DNA of 64,000 nucleotides from Afipia sp. OHSU_II-C1 (GCF_000497575.1 NZ_APJI01000005.1:149076-213075), one strand, 5' to 3'. Shown: positions 25,784 to 34,680, counted from the stretch's first letter. A program made the numbers and translations. Notes: generated by a model not told the origin, from the sequence alone.

Positions 25784-27205
25784 ATGAGAACCGTGGCCGC
25801 CCGACTGTCTTGGTTGATGACCAGGCGAGGGGCTGTTCCGCTGCTGATCATCTGCCTCTGGGCGGTAGCGGCGTTTCCCAATCTCTCTGTGCGCTCATTC
25901 ATCTGGGAGGAAGGGACGAACGCCGAGATCGCGCGGGACATTCTGTCCAATGGCAACCTGCTTCAGCCGGAGGTTTATGGACTTCGCTGGAACGAGAAGC
26001 CGTCGCTGCTGCCGTGGTTGATCGCCGGAGTTGCGAAGGTCACGGGCGAGGTCAACGAATTTTCCGCGCGGTTGCCTGCGATGATCGCGGTGGTGCTGAC
26101 GGCGCTGCTGGTTCAGTCGCTGACGCGGCGCTACGCCAGCCTGAATGCATCGCTGCTCGCAGCGTTACTGTTCATGTTTTCCCCGATGCTGTTGCAGAAG
26201 CTCGCGATCGCCGAGCCGGATACGTTGGTGACGCTGTTTTCGTTTGCCGCCTTTGTTGTCTGGTGGAACGGCGTTGAGGCCGGCCGCGTCGGCTGGTGGC
26301 GCTGGATCGGATGCGGGTTACTGCTCGCGATCCTCGCCATGGCGAAAGGACCCCAGCCGGTGGGCTACTTTGTACTCGGCGTTTCGGCCTATCTCGCCGT
26401 AACGAACCGATGGCGCGATATTCCCGGGCTCCTGGTCAGTTTGTTGATCCCGGCCACCGCAACAGTTGCATGGGCAGCCGCAGTTTACCGGCCGGGCGAC
26501 GAGGCGACCTGGATCAGCTACGCGCGATTAGGCTCAGCTCCGAACATCGGCAACTACATCGTCCAGAACGCGCGCGTTTTCTTCAGCCTTACTGTAGAGC
26601 TGATGCCAGCCATCCTGCTAGCGCCGTTCCTTTGGTACGCAAAAAACGACGGCAGGGCTGTTCCACATGTGGCGCTGCCGCTCGCGCTCTATGCTGCCTT
26701 GTGTACGATCGTTGTGGTGTTGTGGCCGGGTTCGAACAGCCGCTACGCCATGCCGTGCGTTCCAGCGATTGCAGTGCTTGCCGGGTTGGCTTGGGATGTA
26801 ACGACAGAAGCGAAATACGGATGGTTGCGGCGTATAGCCGTGGCAATCGTCTCTGTGCTCATCGTCTTTCAGATGATGTTCACGAATGCGGTTGTCCCTC
26901 TATTCGCTGACAAATTTGGCGGATCGCGGATCGCGGGGCAGGGCATTGAGCGAGCCATCCGGGCCAATCCCGCTCCCGTGTTTTGCACCAGTCTTGCGAC
27001 CAATCAGCTTTTTTATATGAGGGCGGGGCCGGTCCGTTGCGTTGATCCGGCCGGCCTTGGTTCGATTCTCGCGCCCGCATGGCTGATTATTCCGCGCGAA
27101 CATGCACCGCTTTTGGCACAATTGAATTCTGGTCTCGGGGCGCGGTTGGCGGTGGAAACTGACACGGGACCCCACCTGTCGCTTATGCGGCTCGACAGGC
27201 GTTGA
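25784..27205 (+). CDS. Polytopic glycosyltransferase, GT39 (PMT_2) family
   Basis: 473 residues from ATG 25784, two bases after the previous stop, so co-translated with it. First loop: FIWEEGTNAEIARDILSNGN (the EE dyad in place of DE), then YGLRWNEKPSLLPWLIAG, typical of ArnT/PMT_2 enzymes. About ten TM helices follow, for example AMIAVVLTALLVQSL, WIGCGLLLAILAMA and RIAVAIVSVLIVFQMMF, and a short C-terminal domain with VFCTSLATNQLFYMRAGPVR. It presumably moves a sugar from polyprenyl phosphate to a lipid or polysaccharide acceptor in the periplasm. Confidence 0.82.
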   Translation: MRTVAARLSWLMTRRGAVPLLIICLWAVAAFPNLSVRSFIWEEGTNAEIARDILSNGNLLQPEVYGLRWNEKPSLLPWLIAGVAKVTGEVNEFSARLPAMIAVVLTALLVQSLTRRYASLNASLLAALLFMFSPMLLQKLAIAEPDTLVTLFSFAAFVVWWNGVEAGRVGWWRWIGCGLLLAILAMAKGPQPVGYFVLGVSAYLAVTNRWRDIPGLLVSLLIPATATVAWAAAVYRPGDEATWISYARLGSAPNIGNYIVQNARVFFSLTVELMPAILLAPFLWYAKNDGRAVPHVALPLALYAALCTIVVVLWPGSNSRYAMPCVPAIAVLAGLAWDVTTEAKYGWLRRIAVAIVSVLIVFQMMFTNAVVPLFADKFGGSRIAGQGIERAIRANPAPVFCTSLATNQLFYMRAGPVRCVDPAGLGSILAPAWLIIPREHAPLLAQLNSGLGARLAVETDTGPHLSLMRLDRR

Positions 27206-27376
27206 GCGGCCGTCCAACCAGTCGTCTACCATAGTTCAAAAATTGAATTATTGGCCAATCTGGCTCGCGAGCCCGCGGTCGGATGCTTTTGCGTCCGCGC
27301 AGTAAATGCCAAAGTTCCCCTAGATTAGCGGGTTTTCCAAGACGAGGGGCGCCTTCCTCATCGCGCGCCATGGCGC

Positions 27377-27406
27377 TTGACTAGTTCTAAAAAAGAACTG
27401 TAACTT
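27377..27406 (+). promoter_or_regulatory. Promoter with GTTC-N7-GAAC palindrome (site 1)
   Basis: A -35-like TTGACT at 27377-27382 is followed after one base by the palindrome GTTCTAAAAAAGAAC at 27384-27398. The -10-like TAACTT is at 27401-27406, 18 bases after the -35 box. The first 22 bases are identical to site 3 at 34818-34839. Placement between the promoter boxes fits a repressor. It lies about 100 bp before the binding-protein gene at 27505. The rest of the gap from 27206 shows no gene. Confidence 0.68.
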
Positions 27407-27504
27407 CGCGATCAATAAAAGAAGCCGAAAACGGCAGCAATTGAAACGAGCCCGCCCGGCTTGAGTTGCGGGGCACGGGACATGTTCACAGGGGAGGAGA
27501 GACG

Positions 27505-28704
27505 ATGATCAAGGGTTTGAAGCTCGCGTCAGCGTTGGTGGTTGCGCTGTCCGGTTCGGCCTTCGCCGCCGATACACCCGGTGTTACCGCAACTGAAGTG
27601 AAGGTCGGAGGCGTGTTCCCGTTCAGCGGGCCCGCGTCATCTATCGGTCTCGTGGGCAGGGGCGTTCTCGCTTACGTCCAATCGGTCAATGATCGCGGCG
27701 GTATCAACGGCCGCAAGATCAATTACATCGCCTATGACGATGCCTACAGCCCGCCGAAAGCGGTCGAGCATGTCCGCAAACTGGTCGAGAGCGATGAAGT
27801 TGCCTTCATGTTCGGCCAGCTTGGCACGCCCGGTAATACGGCAACGGCGAAGTATCTGACGAGCAAGAAAGTCCCGGCGCTCGGCATTGTGAGCGGCTCG
27901 AACAAATTCACGAACGTGAAGGATTTCCCGATCACGACGACCAGTCTCGTCAGCTTCGATACCGAAGGAAAAATTTACGCAAAGTATTTGAACAAAACGC
28001 TTCCCGGCAAGAAATACGCGATCCTTTATCAGAACGACGATCTCGGGAAAGACTACGTCAATGCCTTCAAAGAGCTGATGAAGGGCGAGTTCGACAAGCG
28101 TGTCGTCACCGCGGCCTATGAGATCGCGGACCCGACGGTCGATTCCCAAATCGTGAATCTGAAGAGTTCGGGCGCGGACGCCTTGCTGGTTGCAGGAACG
28201 CCGAAATTTGCCGCCCAGGCGATCCGCAAGGCATCGGAGATTGGGTGGAAACCGACGTTGTTGCTGAACTATCCGTCGGGTTCGGTCGGAGCGACCTTGA
28301 AACCTGCGGGCTTGGACAAGTCCATCGGCGTGATTGTCGGAACCATGACGAAGGATCCGACTGATACAAAGTGGAACAACGACAAGGGTATGAAGGACTA
28401 TCGGGCCTTCATCGACAAATACATGCCTGGCGTCGATATCTCCGATACCAACTACATCTTCGGGTACACCCAGGGGATGATTCTCGAGCAGATCATCAAG
28501 CAGTGTGGTGACGATCTGTCTCGCGAGAACATTCTCAAGCAGGCAAAGAACCTGAAGGACATTGCTCTTCCAACGGTGCTGCCGGGCGTTCTTGTCAACA
28601 CGAGCGAGAGCGTGAACCAGGATTTCACCCAGATGCGCCTGCAGCGCTGGACGGGTGAGAGCTGGGATCAATTCAGCGACGTGCTGGACGCGAAGTCCGA
28701 ATAG
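27505..28704 (+). CDS. Branched-chain-amino-acid-type ABC transporter substrate-binding protein
   Basis: 399 residues from ATG 27505, with GGGGAGGAG seven to fifteen bases upstream. The signal peptide is about residues 1-23 (KLASALVVALSGSAFA-AD). The mature protein is a Peripla_BP_6 (LivJ/amide-binding) fold: GVTATEVKVGGVFPFSGPAS, VNDRGGINGRKINYIAYDDA, YSPPKAVEHVRKLVE, and YAILYQNDDLGKDY. No permease or ATPase is adjacent, so it must share a transporter encoded elsewhere. Proteins of this type in catabolic islands often bind aromatic or aliphatic acids rather than amino acids. Its promoter shares the operator found before the catabolic genes. Confidence 0.9.
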   Translation: MIKGLKLASALVVALSGSAFAADTPGVTATEVKVGGVFPFSGPASSIGLVGRGVLAYVQSVNDRGGINGRKINYIAYDDAYSPPKAVEHVRKLVESDEVAFMFGQLGTPGNTATAKYLTSKKVPALGIVSGSNKFTNVKDFPITTTSLVSFDTEGKIYAKYLNKTLPGKKYAILYQNDDLGKDYVNAFKELMKGEFDKRVVTAAYEIADPTVDSQIVNLKSSGADALLVAGTPKFAAQAIRKASEIGWKPTLLLNYPSGSVGATLKPAGLDKSIGVIVGTMTKDPTDTKWNNDKGMKDYRAFIDKYMPGVDISDTNYIFGYTQGMILEQIIKQCGDDLSRENILKQAKNLKDIALPTVLPGVLVNTSESVNQDFTQMRLQRWTGESWDQFSDVLDAKSE

Positions 28705-28720
28705 CCCGTGAGATGAATCG

Positions 28721-28754
28721 AGGCCGGCACTCTTGCGAGATGCCGGCCTTTTTT
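28721..28754 (+). terminator. Rho-independent terminator after the binding-protein gene
   Basis: A 9-bp perfect stem AGGCCGGCA/TGCCGGCCT (28721-28729 and 28741-28749) with an 11-base loop is followed by a T-run. It separates the binding-protein gene from the acyl-CoA ligase gene. Confidence 0.85.
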
Positions 28755-28797
28755 GATTTGTTGTCCAGTTTTCTGGAATTCTAGAGAGGAGAGGGCC

Positions 28798-30429
28798 GTG
28801 AAGGGCTTAATGCAAAATCAGCCGCTGCTTCTGTCGTCATTGTTGCGGTATGCGGACCGGTTCCATGCGGGCACGGAAATCGTGTCGCGCACTGTCGAAG
28901 GCCCAATTCATCGTTATACCTATCGCGACGCTGCACGACGCACCCGGCAACTGGCCAGCGCGTTGCATCGCTGGGGTGTCAGGTTCAGCGACCGGGTCGC
29001 GACCATGGCCTGGAATAACTATCGCCATTTCGAGCTGGAGCATGGTGTAACCGGTATGGGCGCCATCTGGCATGCGATCAACCCGCGATTGATCCCGGCG
29101 CAGATCTCCTACATTGCCAACCACGCAGAAGATAAGGTTCTGTTTTTCGAGAGTTCATTCCTGCCGCTGGTTGAAAAGCTCGCACCCGACCTGAAGACCG
29201 TCCGGTTGTTCGTCTTGATGGTCGACAGCGCTTCAATGCCGTCTGCGACGACGATACCCAACCTGCAATGCTACGAAGATTTCATCAAAACCGGCGACGA
29301 AGATTTTGTCTGGCCCGAGTTTGACGAGCTATCGGCGTCTTCGTTGTTCTACACTTCAGGAACCACGGGCAACCCCAAGGGCGTGCTCTACTCCCATCGG
29401 TCCGATTTGTTGCACGTTCTGACGGAAAGCGGAGCGCATAGCTTCGGCTTTACCGCGCTGGACACGGTTTTGCCAATGACGCCGATGTTTCACGCCAACG
29501 GCGCCTGGGGGTTTACCTACGCCCCGCCGATGGTGGGCGCCAAGCTCGTCCTGCCGGGACCGAAACTCGATGCCGCAAGCATCGCCGAATTGATCGAGGC
29601 CGAGGGGGTAACGCTAACCGCCGGTGTGCCGACGCTCTACACAAAACTTCTGCAGCATTTCACGGAGCAGGGCCGTGGCGTCGGAACGTTGAAGCGGATC
29701 GCGGTTGCGGGATCTGCGCCGGCACCAAGCATGATGGAAGCCTTCGAACGCCTCGGTGTTTCGGTCAATCACATCTGGGGAATGACGGAAACGAGCCCCA
29801 CCGGCACCACGCCACAGCCTTCACGGAAAGTCGCAAAATCGTCGGCGCAGGAGCAGCTTCACCGCAAGACCATGCAGGGGCAGCCGCTCTTTGGTGTCGA
29901 TGTGAAGATCGCGGACGAAAATGGAAACGAGATGCCCCGCGACGGCAAATCCAGCGGCCGCCTGATGGTTCGCGGTCCCTGGGTTCTCAGCGGCTACTAC
30001 CGCGAAGAAAAGCCTTTGCTGGAAGACGGGTGGTTCAACACGGGCGATCTCGCCGTGATGGATGATGACAACTACATCCAGCTTACCGATCGAGCCAAGG
30101 ACGTCATCAAGTCCGGTGGTGAGTGGATCAGCTCGATCGATGTCGAGAACCTGGCGATCGGTTGCCCCGGCGTGGCCGAGGCGGCTGTCATCGGCATTCC
30201 CCATCCACAATGGGAGGAGCGTCCACTGCTCGTTGTGGTGCCATCTGCATCGGAACCGGCGACCGCAAAGTCGATCATCGCATTTCTGGAAGGGAAGATC
30301 GCCAAGTGGTGGATGCCGGATGATGTTATTTTCATCGACGCTCTGACCTACGGCGCGACCGGCAAGGTGCAGAAGATGGAGTTGCGCCAGCGCTTCGCTG
30401 GGCACTACACCGCGCAGAAAAGCGCGTAA
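28798..30429 (+). CDS. Long/medium-chain-type acyl-CoA ligase (AMP-binding)
   Basis: 543 residues from GTG 28798 (MKGLMQNQPLLLSS), chosen because AGAGGAGAG lies just upstream; ATG 28810 is possible. ANL-superfamily enzyme that adenylates a carboxylic acid and joins it to CoA. A3-type P-loop SSLFYTSGTTGNPKGVLYSH near residue 185, A5 HIWGMTETSPTG, A7 GWFNTGDLAVMD, A8 RAKDVIKSGGEWIS, and A10 Lys in YGATGKVQKMELR. Similar to FadD-like ligases for medium-chain or alicyclic/aromatic acids. The short gap to the terminator upstream gives no obvious promoter. Confidence 0.9.
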   Translation: MKGLMQNQPLLLSSLLRYADRFHAGTEIVSRTVEGPIHRYTYRDAARRTRQLASALHRWGVRFSDRVATMAWNNYRHFELEHGVTGMGAIWHAINPRLIPAQISYIANHAEDKVLFFESSFLPLVEKLAPDLKTVRLFVLMVDSASMPSATTIPNLQCYEDFIKTGDEDFVWPEFDELSASSLFYTSGTTGNPKGVLYSHRSDLLHVLTESGAHSFGFTALDTVLPMTPMFHANGAWGFTYAPPMVGAKLVLPGPKLDAASIAELIEAEGVTLTAGVPTLYTKLLQHFTEQGRGVGTLKRIAVAGSAPAPSMMEAFERLGVSVNHIWGMTETSPTGTTPQPSRKVAKSSAQEQLHRKTMQGQPLFGVDVKIADENGNEMPRDGKSSGRLMVRGPWVLSGYYREEKPLLEDGWFNTGDLAVMDDDNYIQLTDRAKDVIKSGGEWISSIDVENLAIGCPGVAEAAVIGIPHPQWEERPLLVVVPSASEPATAKSIIAFLEGKIAKWWMPDDVIFIDALTYGATGKVQKMELRQRFAGHYTAQKSA

Positions 30430-30433
30430 CGGA

Positions 30434-30460
30434 AAAGGCGCCAGAAAATCTGGCGCCTTT
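30434..30460. terminator. Bidirectional terminator between ligase and hxlR-type gene
   Basis: AAAGGCGCCAGA and TCTGGCGCCTTT form a perfect 12-bp stem with a 3-base loop. A and T tracts flank both sides, so it can end the rightward ligase transcript and the leftward regulator transcript. Confidence 0.82.
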
Positions 30461-30497
30461 GTCAATAGATCGAACTGATCGTCTGGAACGTTGCTGT

Positions 30498-31022
30498 TTA
30501 AGCCGCCCGAGCCTTTGCTCGCGGGGTTTTGGCCTTGGCCACCCTCGCAGGCTTCGGCGGGATAGTCTTCGGGCGTGCACCAGGACCGGGATGGACGTGA
30601 ACTTCCTTCGCCAGCAATGGCTCGCCGCATTCAGAGCAGATCATGACCGGGTTGAACTGGTGGCCGCATTTCTGATGTTCGTGCAGCAGCGGACGGCCGC
30701 GCTCATCGACCATATGGATATCGCCCCAGTGAACGATCGCCATCATGATCGGGTAAAGGTCGAGGCCCTTCTGGGTGAGAATGTATTCGTGCCGCTTGGG
30801 CGATTCCTGATAGGCGACTCGCCGCAGGACGCCGAGACGGACCAGCTTCTTGAGGCGCTCGGCCAGAAGATGCCGGGTGATCCCGAGAGCGGACTGAAAT
30901 GCCTCAAACCGGCGGGTCCGCAGGAAGCATTCGCGCAGGATCAGGAGGCTCCATCGGTCGCCGATTACGCCGATGGTACGGGCCATGGAACAGGGTTCTT
31001 CTTCTAGTTCATCCCATCTCAT
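30498..31022 (-). CDS. HxlR-family transcriptional regulator with Cys/His-rich C-terminus
   Basis: 174 residues. The winged-helix domain (about 10-110) shows CSMARTIGVIGDRWSLLILR, the hallmark HxlR start with a conserved Cys at residue 12, then FEAFQSALGITRHLLAERLK and LVRLGVLRRVAYQESPKRHE. Residues about 115-150 add HEHQKCGHQF and MICSECGEPLLAKEVHVHP, a zinc-ribbon-like CxxH/CxxC arrangement, and the tail is Lys/Arg/Ala/Pro-rich. HxlR (DUF24) proteins often sense electrophiles or thiol stress and bind 15-bp inverted repeats. It is divergent from the isomerase/CoA-transferase genes and is the best candidate to bind the GTTC-N7-GAAC sites. Confidence 0.88.
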   Translation of the reverse strand: MRWDELEEEPCSMARTIGVIGDRWSLLILRECFLRTRRFEAFQSALGITRHLLAERLKKLVRLGVLRRVAYQESPKRHEYILTQKGLDLYPIMMAIVHWGDIHMVDERGRPLLHEHQKCGHQFNPVMICSECGEPLLAKEVHVHPGPGARPKTIPPKPARVAKAKTPRAKARAA

Positions 31023-31166
31023 CGTGGTCTCCGGTTCGTGCGCAAGGCTGATCGTCGGTTCATGTTATATAGCCTGCATACGTACCATTCTAAATAGGCA
31101 CTGAGTTGGACAAAAGTCCTATTTTGGGCTGGGTGGCGTAAAATCTGCCCGGAAGGCCAGATCGAA

Positions 31167-31195
31167 TTGACAGTTCAATTTTAGAACTCTATGAA
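31167..31195 (+). promoter_or_regulatory. Promoter with GTTC-N7-GAAC palindrome (site 2)
   Basis: A -35 TTGACA at 31167-31172 is followed directly by GTTCAATTTTAGAAC at 31173-31187. A -10-like TATGAA is at 31190-31195, with a 17-base spacer. The outer arms are the same as in sites 1 and 3, while the central seven bases differ. It lies 80 bp before the GTG of the isomerase-like gene, in the gap shared with the divergent HxlR gene. Confidence 0.65.
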
Positions 31196-31274
31196 TGACC
31201 CACGCTCCGGGCAAGGGCGGTAAAATATCAAAAGACACGTCGGACGACGTGTGACGGAGGAGGAGGAGAAGCGC

Positions 31275-31913
31275 GTGACCAGTCCCTTGAAGGTCGAGTT
31301 TCAGTTCGATTTCGGTAGCCCGAATGCCTATCTGGCAGAATATGCGATTCCGGGCATCGAAAAGCGTACCGGCGTCAAGTTTGACTATGTCCCGGTGCTG
31401 CTTGGTGGCATCTACAAGGCGACCAATAACATGTCGCCGTCCGACTCGCTGCGTGGCATCAAGAACAAGCCGGAGTTCAATGCGCTCGAGACCGAGCGTT
31501 TTCTCCGCAAGTACGGCATCACCAAATTCAAGCAGAACCCGTTCTTCCCGGTCAACACGCTGACGCTGATGCGCGTCGGCACGGCGGCCCAGTTTGAAAA
31601 CATGTTCGAGCCCTATTTCCGGGCCGCCTATCATCACATGTGGGAAGAGCCGAAGAAGATGGACGATCCGGAGGTGTTCCGGAATGCATTCCTGTCGTCG
31701 GGTATCGACATCGACCGGCTTTATGCGCGTGCGCAGCAGGATGATGTCAAGAAGCGCCTGATCGAGGTCACCACCGATGCGGTGAATCGCGGCGCATTCG
31801 GCTCGCCGACCTTCTTCGTCGGCAAGGAAATGTTCTTCGGCAAGGATCAGGTGCGCGACGTGGAAGAGTCCATTGTCGAACAGCTCGGCGCGGCGAAGGC
31901 CAAGTCCGCCTGA
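31275..31913 (+). CDS. 2-hydroxychromene-2-carboxylate isomerase-like protein (DsbA fold)
   Basis: 212 residues from GTG 31275, preceded by GGAGGAGGAGAAG; an earlier GTG at 31251 is less likely because the ribosome site would fall within the gene. VEFQFDFGSPNAYLAEYAIP has the kappa-GST-like start with Ser15 at the place of the catalytic Ser of NahD. GIYKATNNMSPSD and the end block RGAFGSPTFFVGKEMFFGKD also match the family. Known members isomerise ring-opened naphthalene products with glutathione. Here no naphthalene pathway is present, so it may act on another cyclic or conjugated substrate. Co-directional with the CoA-transferase gene 82 bp on. Confidence 0.87.
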   Translation: MTSPLKVEFQFDFGSPNAYLAEYAIPGIEKRTGVKFDYVPVLLGGIYKATNNMSPSDSLRGIKNKPEFNALETERFLRKYGITKFKQNPFFPVNTLTLMRVGTAAQFENMFEPYFRAAYHHMWEEPKKMDDPEVFRNAFLSSGIDIDRLYARAQQDDVKKRLIEVTTDAVNRGAFGSPTFFVGKEMFFGKDQVRDVEESIVEQLGAAKAKSA

Positions 31914-31995
31914 TCGCGGCTTAAGGTTCTCGCCATCACGCCTTTGCTCGGGTAAGGCCGACAGGCCGTCCCGCCAGGAAATCAGGAAGAAGCAG

Positions 31996-33195
31996 ATGTC
32001 CGGTCCCCTTCATGGTGTGCGCGTTCTGGATCTGACCGCGGTGGTGTCGGGACCGTATGCGACGATGTTCCTGGCGGACCAGGGCGCGGATGTGCTGAAG
32101 GTCGAGCCAACTACCGGAGATGGCACTCGCCGGAGCCGGAATCTGATCGATGCAGCTGGCGAATTCTCCGCGCTGTTCGTGTCGTGCAACCGCGGCAAGC
32201 GCTCGCTTTCGATCGATATAAAAAGCAACGCCGGCCGCGAAGTGCTGGCCAAGCTCGCTGCGCAGGCGGACGTGTTGGTGCAGAACTTCCGTCCGGGCAC
32301 GATGGAGCGCCTCGGGCTCGGTCATGAGGAATTGCGCAAGAAGTACCCGCGGCTGATTTACGTCTCGATTAGCGGGGTGGGCGACAGCGGGCCTTACGTC
32401 AAAAAGCGCGTCTATGATCCGATCGTCCAGGCGCTGTCTGGTTTTGCCGACATCCAGTCGCAGCCGGGGACCAACCGGCCGCAGATGATCCGCACCATCG
32501 TCTGCGACAAGACGACGTCGGTGTTCACGGCGCAGGCGGTGTCGTCGGCTCTGTACGCACGCGAGAAGACGGGCAAGGGCGACCACATCCAGGTGGCGAT
32601 GCTGGACGCCATGATCTCGTATTTGTGGCCGGAAGGCATGATGCAATACACCGTTGTGGGCAAGGAGACGGCGGTCGGCGATCCGAACGATCGGCCTGAT
32701 CTCGTATTCCAGACGCTCGACGGTTACATTACCGCCGGCACCATCTCGGATTCCGAGTGGCTGGGCTTCTGCAACGCGACCGGCGACCCAGCACTGGCCA
32801 AGGACGAGCGTTTCGCCACGCCGAGCGCGCGGTTCATCAACGCCACGGCCCGTATCAACACCATGCAGACGTATATCGGCAAATACACCACGGCTGAATG
32901 GCTGAAGCGGCTGGACGAGAACGATGTGCCGTGTTCGCCGATCCTGCGGCGCGGCGAAATCATCGACAATGAGCAGGTTGTGGCGCGGGGTCTGATCGAG
33001 GAATTCGAGCAGCCGACAGTTGGCCGTGTGCGGCAGCCAAAGCCCGCGGCGATCTTCGAAGTCAACAAGGCTGCCATAGGAGGTCCGGCGCCGCGGGTCG
33101 GCGAGCACTCCCGCGCGGTGCTGCGCGACCTCGGCTACAGCGATAGCGCCATCGACGCCATGATCGCAAACAAGGCTGTTAGGGCGGCGGGGTAA
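31996..33195 (+). CDS. Class III CoA-transferase (CaiB/BaiF family)
   Basis: 399 residues from ATG 31996. The family start GVRVLDLTAVVSGPYATMFL is followed by ADQGADVLKVEPTTGDGTRR, FVSCNRGKRSLSIDIKS and YVSISGVGDSGPY. The catalytic Asp is probably Asp204 in VAMLDAMISYLW. The C-terminal block is IFEVNKAAIGGPAPRVGEHS. It would swap CoA between acyl groups, sparing ATP when activating a pathway acid. Likely in one operon with the isomerase-like gene under site 2. Confidence 0.9.
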   Translation: MSGPLHGVRVLDLTAVVSGPYATMFLADQGADVLKVEPTTGDGTRRSRNLIDAAGEFSALFVSCNRGKRSLSIDIKSNAGREVLAKLAAQADVLVQNFRPGTMERLGLGHEELRKKYPRLIYVSISGVGDSGPYVKKRVYDPIVQALSGFADIQSQPGTNRPQMIRTIVCDKTTSVFTAQAVSSALYAREKTGKGDHIQVAMLDAMISYLWPEGMMQYTVVGKETAVGDPNDRPDLVFQTLDGYITAGTISDSEWLGFCNATGDPALAKDERFATPSARFINATARINTMQTYIGKYTTAEWLKRLDENDVPCSPILRRGEIIDNEQVVARGLIEEFEQPTVGRVRQPKPAAIFEVNKAAIGGPAPRVGEHSRAVLRDLGYSDSAIDAMIANKAVRAAG

Positions 33196-33199
33196 AAAA

Positions 33200-33222
33200 C
33201 CGCGATGCTCACCGCATCGCGG
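33200..33222. terminator. Possible terminator between CoA-transferase and GST genes
   Basis: CCGCGATG and CATCGCGG form an 8-bp stem with a 7-base loop, flanked by an A-run on the left and only a short T-rich stretch on the right. It may serve the leftward GST transcript better than the rightward one. Confidence 0.5.
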
Positions 33223-33239
33223 GTACTTTCATCGGAAAA

Positions 33240-33920
33240 TCAAGCTTGCTTTTTGACAGGAGCACTGGGCGGCGTCGGCGTCATATTCGCTGCCATTCCG
33301 CTGCGATATCCCGGCCGCGCCTGGATGCGTTCGAGATAGGGGTGGGCGTTGTCGCAAATGCCGACACCGTAAGCGATCGCCCAATCGAGACATGTCGTGA
33401 GTAGAATGTCCGCGCTGGTAAACTGATCGCCCATCAAGAACGTTCGCCCATCGGCGAGAGCCACTTCGACGTGCCGCAACTGCTCGCGAAAATACTCGCC
33501 GGCTTTGGCGACGACATCGGGGGCAATGCCGTAGATCGGCCCAAGCGCGTCAGCGCTGTGGCGGCGCATCACGTAGAGGCTTGTTGAATCAAGCTCGGTC
33601 ACAATGAAAAAGCACCATTCCAGCCACTTGGCATACTGCGCTTTGTCTTCTGGAATGAGCGATCTGCCTGGCCCGCCGTAGGTGCGCGACAGATACGCGA
33701 CAATGGCGGCGCTCTCACCGATTGCGAAATCGCCGTCCTGCAGCAACGGCACTTTTTGGCGCGGGTTGAGCTTGGTGTATTCGGCGGTCTTGGTCTCGCC
33801 GGTGCGAGGGCCGATGGCGCGGGTTTCGTAGGTCAGGCCAAGTTCGGCCATCGCCCAGTGCGGGCGGACCGTACGGCTGGTTCCGACGCCCCACAGGGTG
33901 AGGTGCGGTGCGGTCGCCAT
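33240..33920 (-). CDS. Glutathione S-transferase-like protein
   Basis: 226 residues from ATG 33920, which lies one base after the SDR stop; longer versions would overlap that gene. Thioredoxin-like N-domain LTLWGVGTSRTVRPHWAMAE has Ser/Thr at the usual glutathione-activating place, KVPLLQDGDFAIGESAAIVA is the glutathione gamma-Glu binding block with cis-Pro, and the all-helical C-domain has FTSADILLTTCLDWAIAYG. It could add or remove glutathione in the same pathway as the HCCA-isomerase-like protein. Transcribed with the SDR gene. Confidence 0.88.
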   Translation of the reverse strand: MATAPHLTLWGVGTSRTVRPHWAMAELGLTYETRAIGPRTGETKTAEYTKLNPRQKVPLLQDGDFAIGESAAIVAYLSRTYGGPGRSLIPEDKAQYAKWLEWCFFIVTELDSTSLYVMRRHSADALGPIYGIAPDVVAKAGEYFREQLRHVEVALADGRTFLMGDQFTSADILLTTCLDWAIAYGVGICDNAHPYLERIQARPGYRSGMAANMTPTPPSAPVKKQA

Positions 33921-33921
33921 G

Positions 33922-34680
33922 TCACCAGGTCTCCACAGAGGGACGCAGATCGAGTTCGTGAGTCCAACCGTCGCGCTTCTGGTGATGTGTGAACCAGTAC
34001 GCGTCTGCAATCGAGTCTGTCTTGGTCAGGCTGTCGGCCGGGATGTCGCTAGCTTCAATACCCTTAGCGGCCTTCATGCGCAGATGAATCGCCTCGCTGT
34101 CCACGGCCGCGTCGATCAGCAGATGGACAACATGAATATTCTTGGGGCCCAGTTCGCGCGCCATCGCTTGGGCCACGGCACGGAGGCCGAACTTGGCAGA
34201 TGAGAACGCGGCAAAACCTTTCCCGCCGCGCACACTCGCTGTTGCGCCGGTGAACAGGATGGTGCCCCGGCCGCGCGGGAGCATGTTCTTGGCGGCTTCG
34301 CGGCCGACAAGAAATCCGCCATAGCAGGCGAGTTCCCATGCCTTGAAGAACAGCTTCTCGGTGGTCTCCAGCAGCGGCTTGTTGACGTTGGACCCCGCGT
34401 TGTAGAGGCAAACCTCGATCGGCCCGATTTCCTTTTCGATGCGCGCAAACATGGCCTGCACATCGGCTTCCTGGCGGGCATCGACGCTGATGGCGTGGAC
34501 TTCACATCCTTCCGCCTTCAATTCATCGACAAGCGATTGAGATTTCGCTGCGTCGCGGCGGGCCACGCATACCTTGTATCCACCCTTGGCGAATCGGCGG
34601 GCGACCGCCGCACCGATAGCGTCACCCGCGCCGACCAGCAAAACCACGCCGTTGCCCTGAGCCAAGATCGTTTCTCCCAT
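33922..34680 (-). CDS. Atypical SDR protein, Phe in place of the catalytic Tyr
   Basis: 252 residues. The cofactor loop VGAGDAIGAAVARRF (about 16-30) departs from the usual TGxxxGIG. NAGSNV and the TGATASVRGG block fit an SDR fold, but the YxxxK site is F159-SSA-K163. This matches a recognised odd subgroup of classical-like SDRs that has Phe for Tyr. Redox chemistry by the standard Tyr mechanism seems impossible; the protein may use another acid, bind ligand only, or catalyse a non-redox step. It is about 70% alike by eye with the SDR at 36524 over several blocks (GFAAF-SAKFGLRAVAQA, ARELGPKNIHV). First gene of a leftward pair with GST. Confidence 0.84.
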   Translation of the reverse strand: MGETILAQGNGVVLLVGAGDAIGAAVARRFAKGGYKVCVARRDAAKSQSLVDELKAEGCEVHAISVDARQEADVQAMFARIEKEIGPIEVCLYNAGSNVNKPLLETTEKLFFKAWELACYGGFLVGREAAKNMLPRGRGTILFTGATASVRGGKGFAAFSSAKFGLRAVAQAMARELGPKNIHVVHLLIDAAVDSEAIHLRMKAAKGIEASDIPADSLTKTDSIADAYWFTHHQKRDGWTHELDLRPSVETW

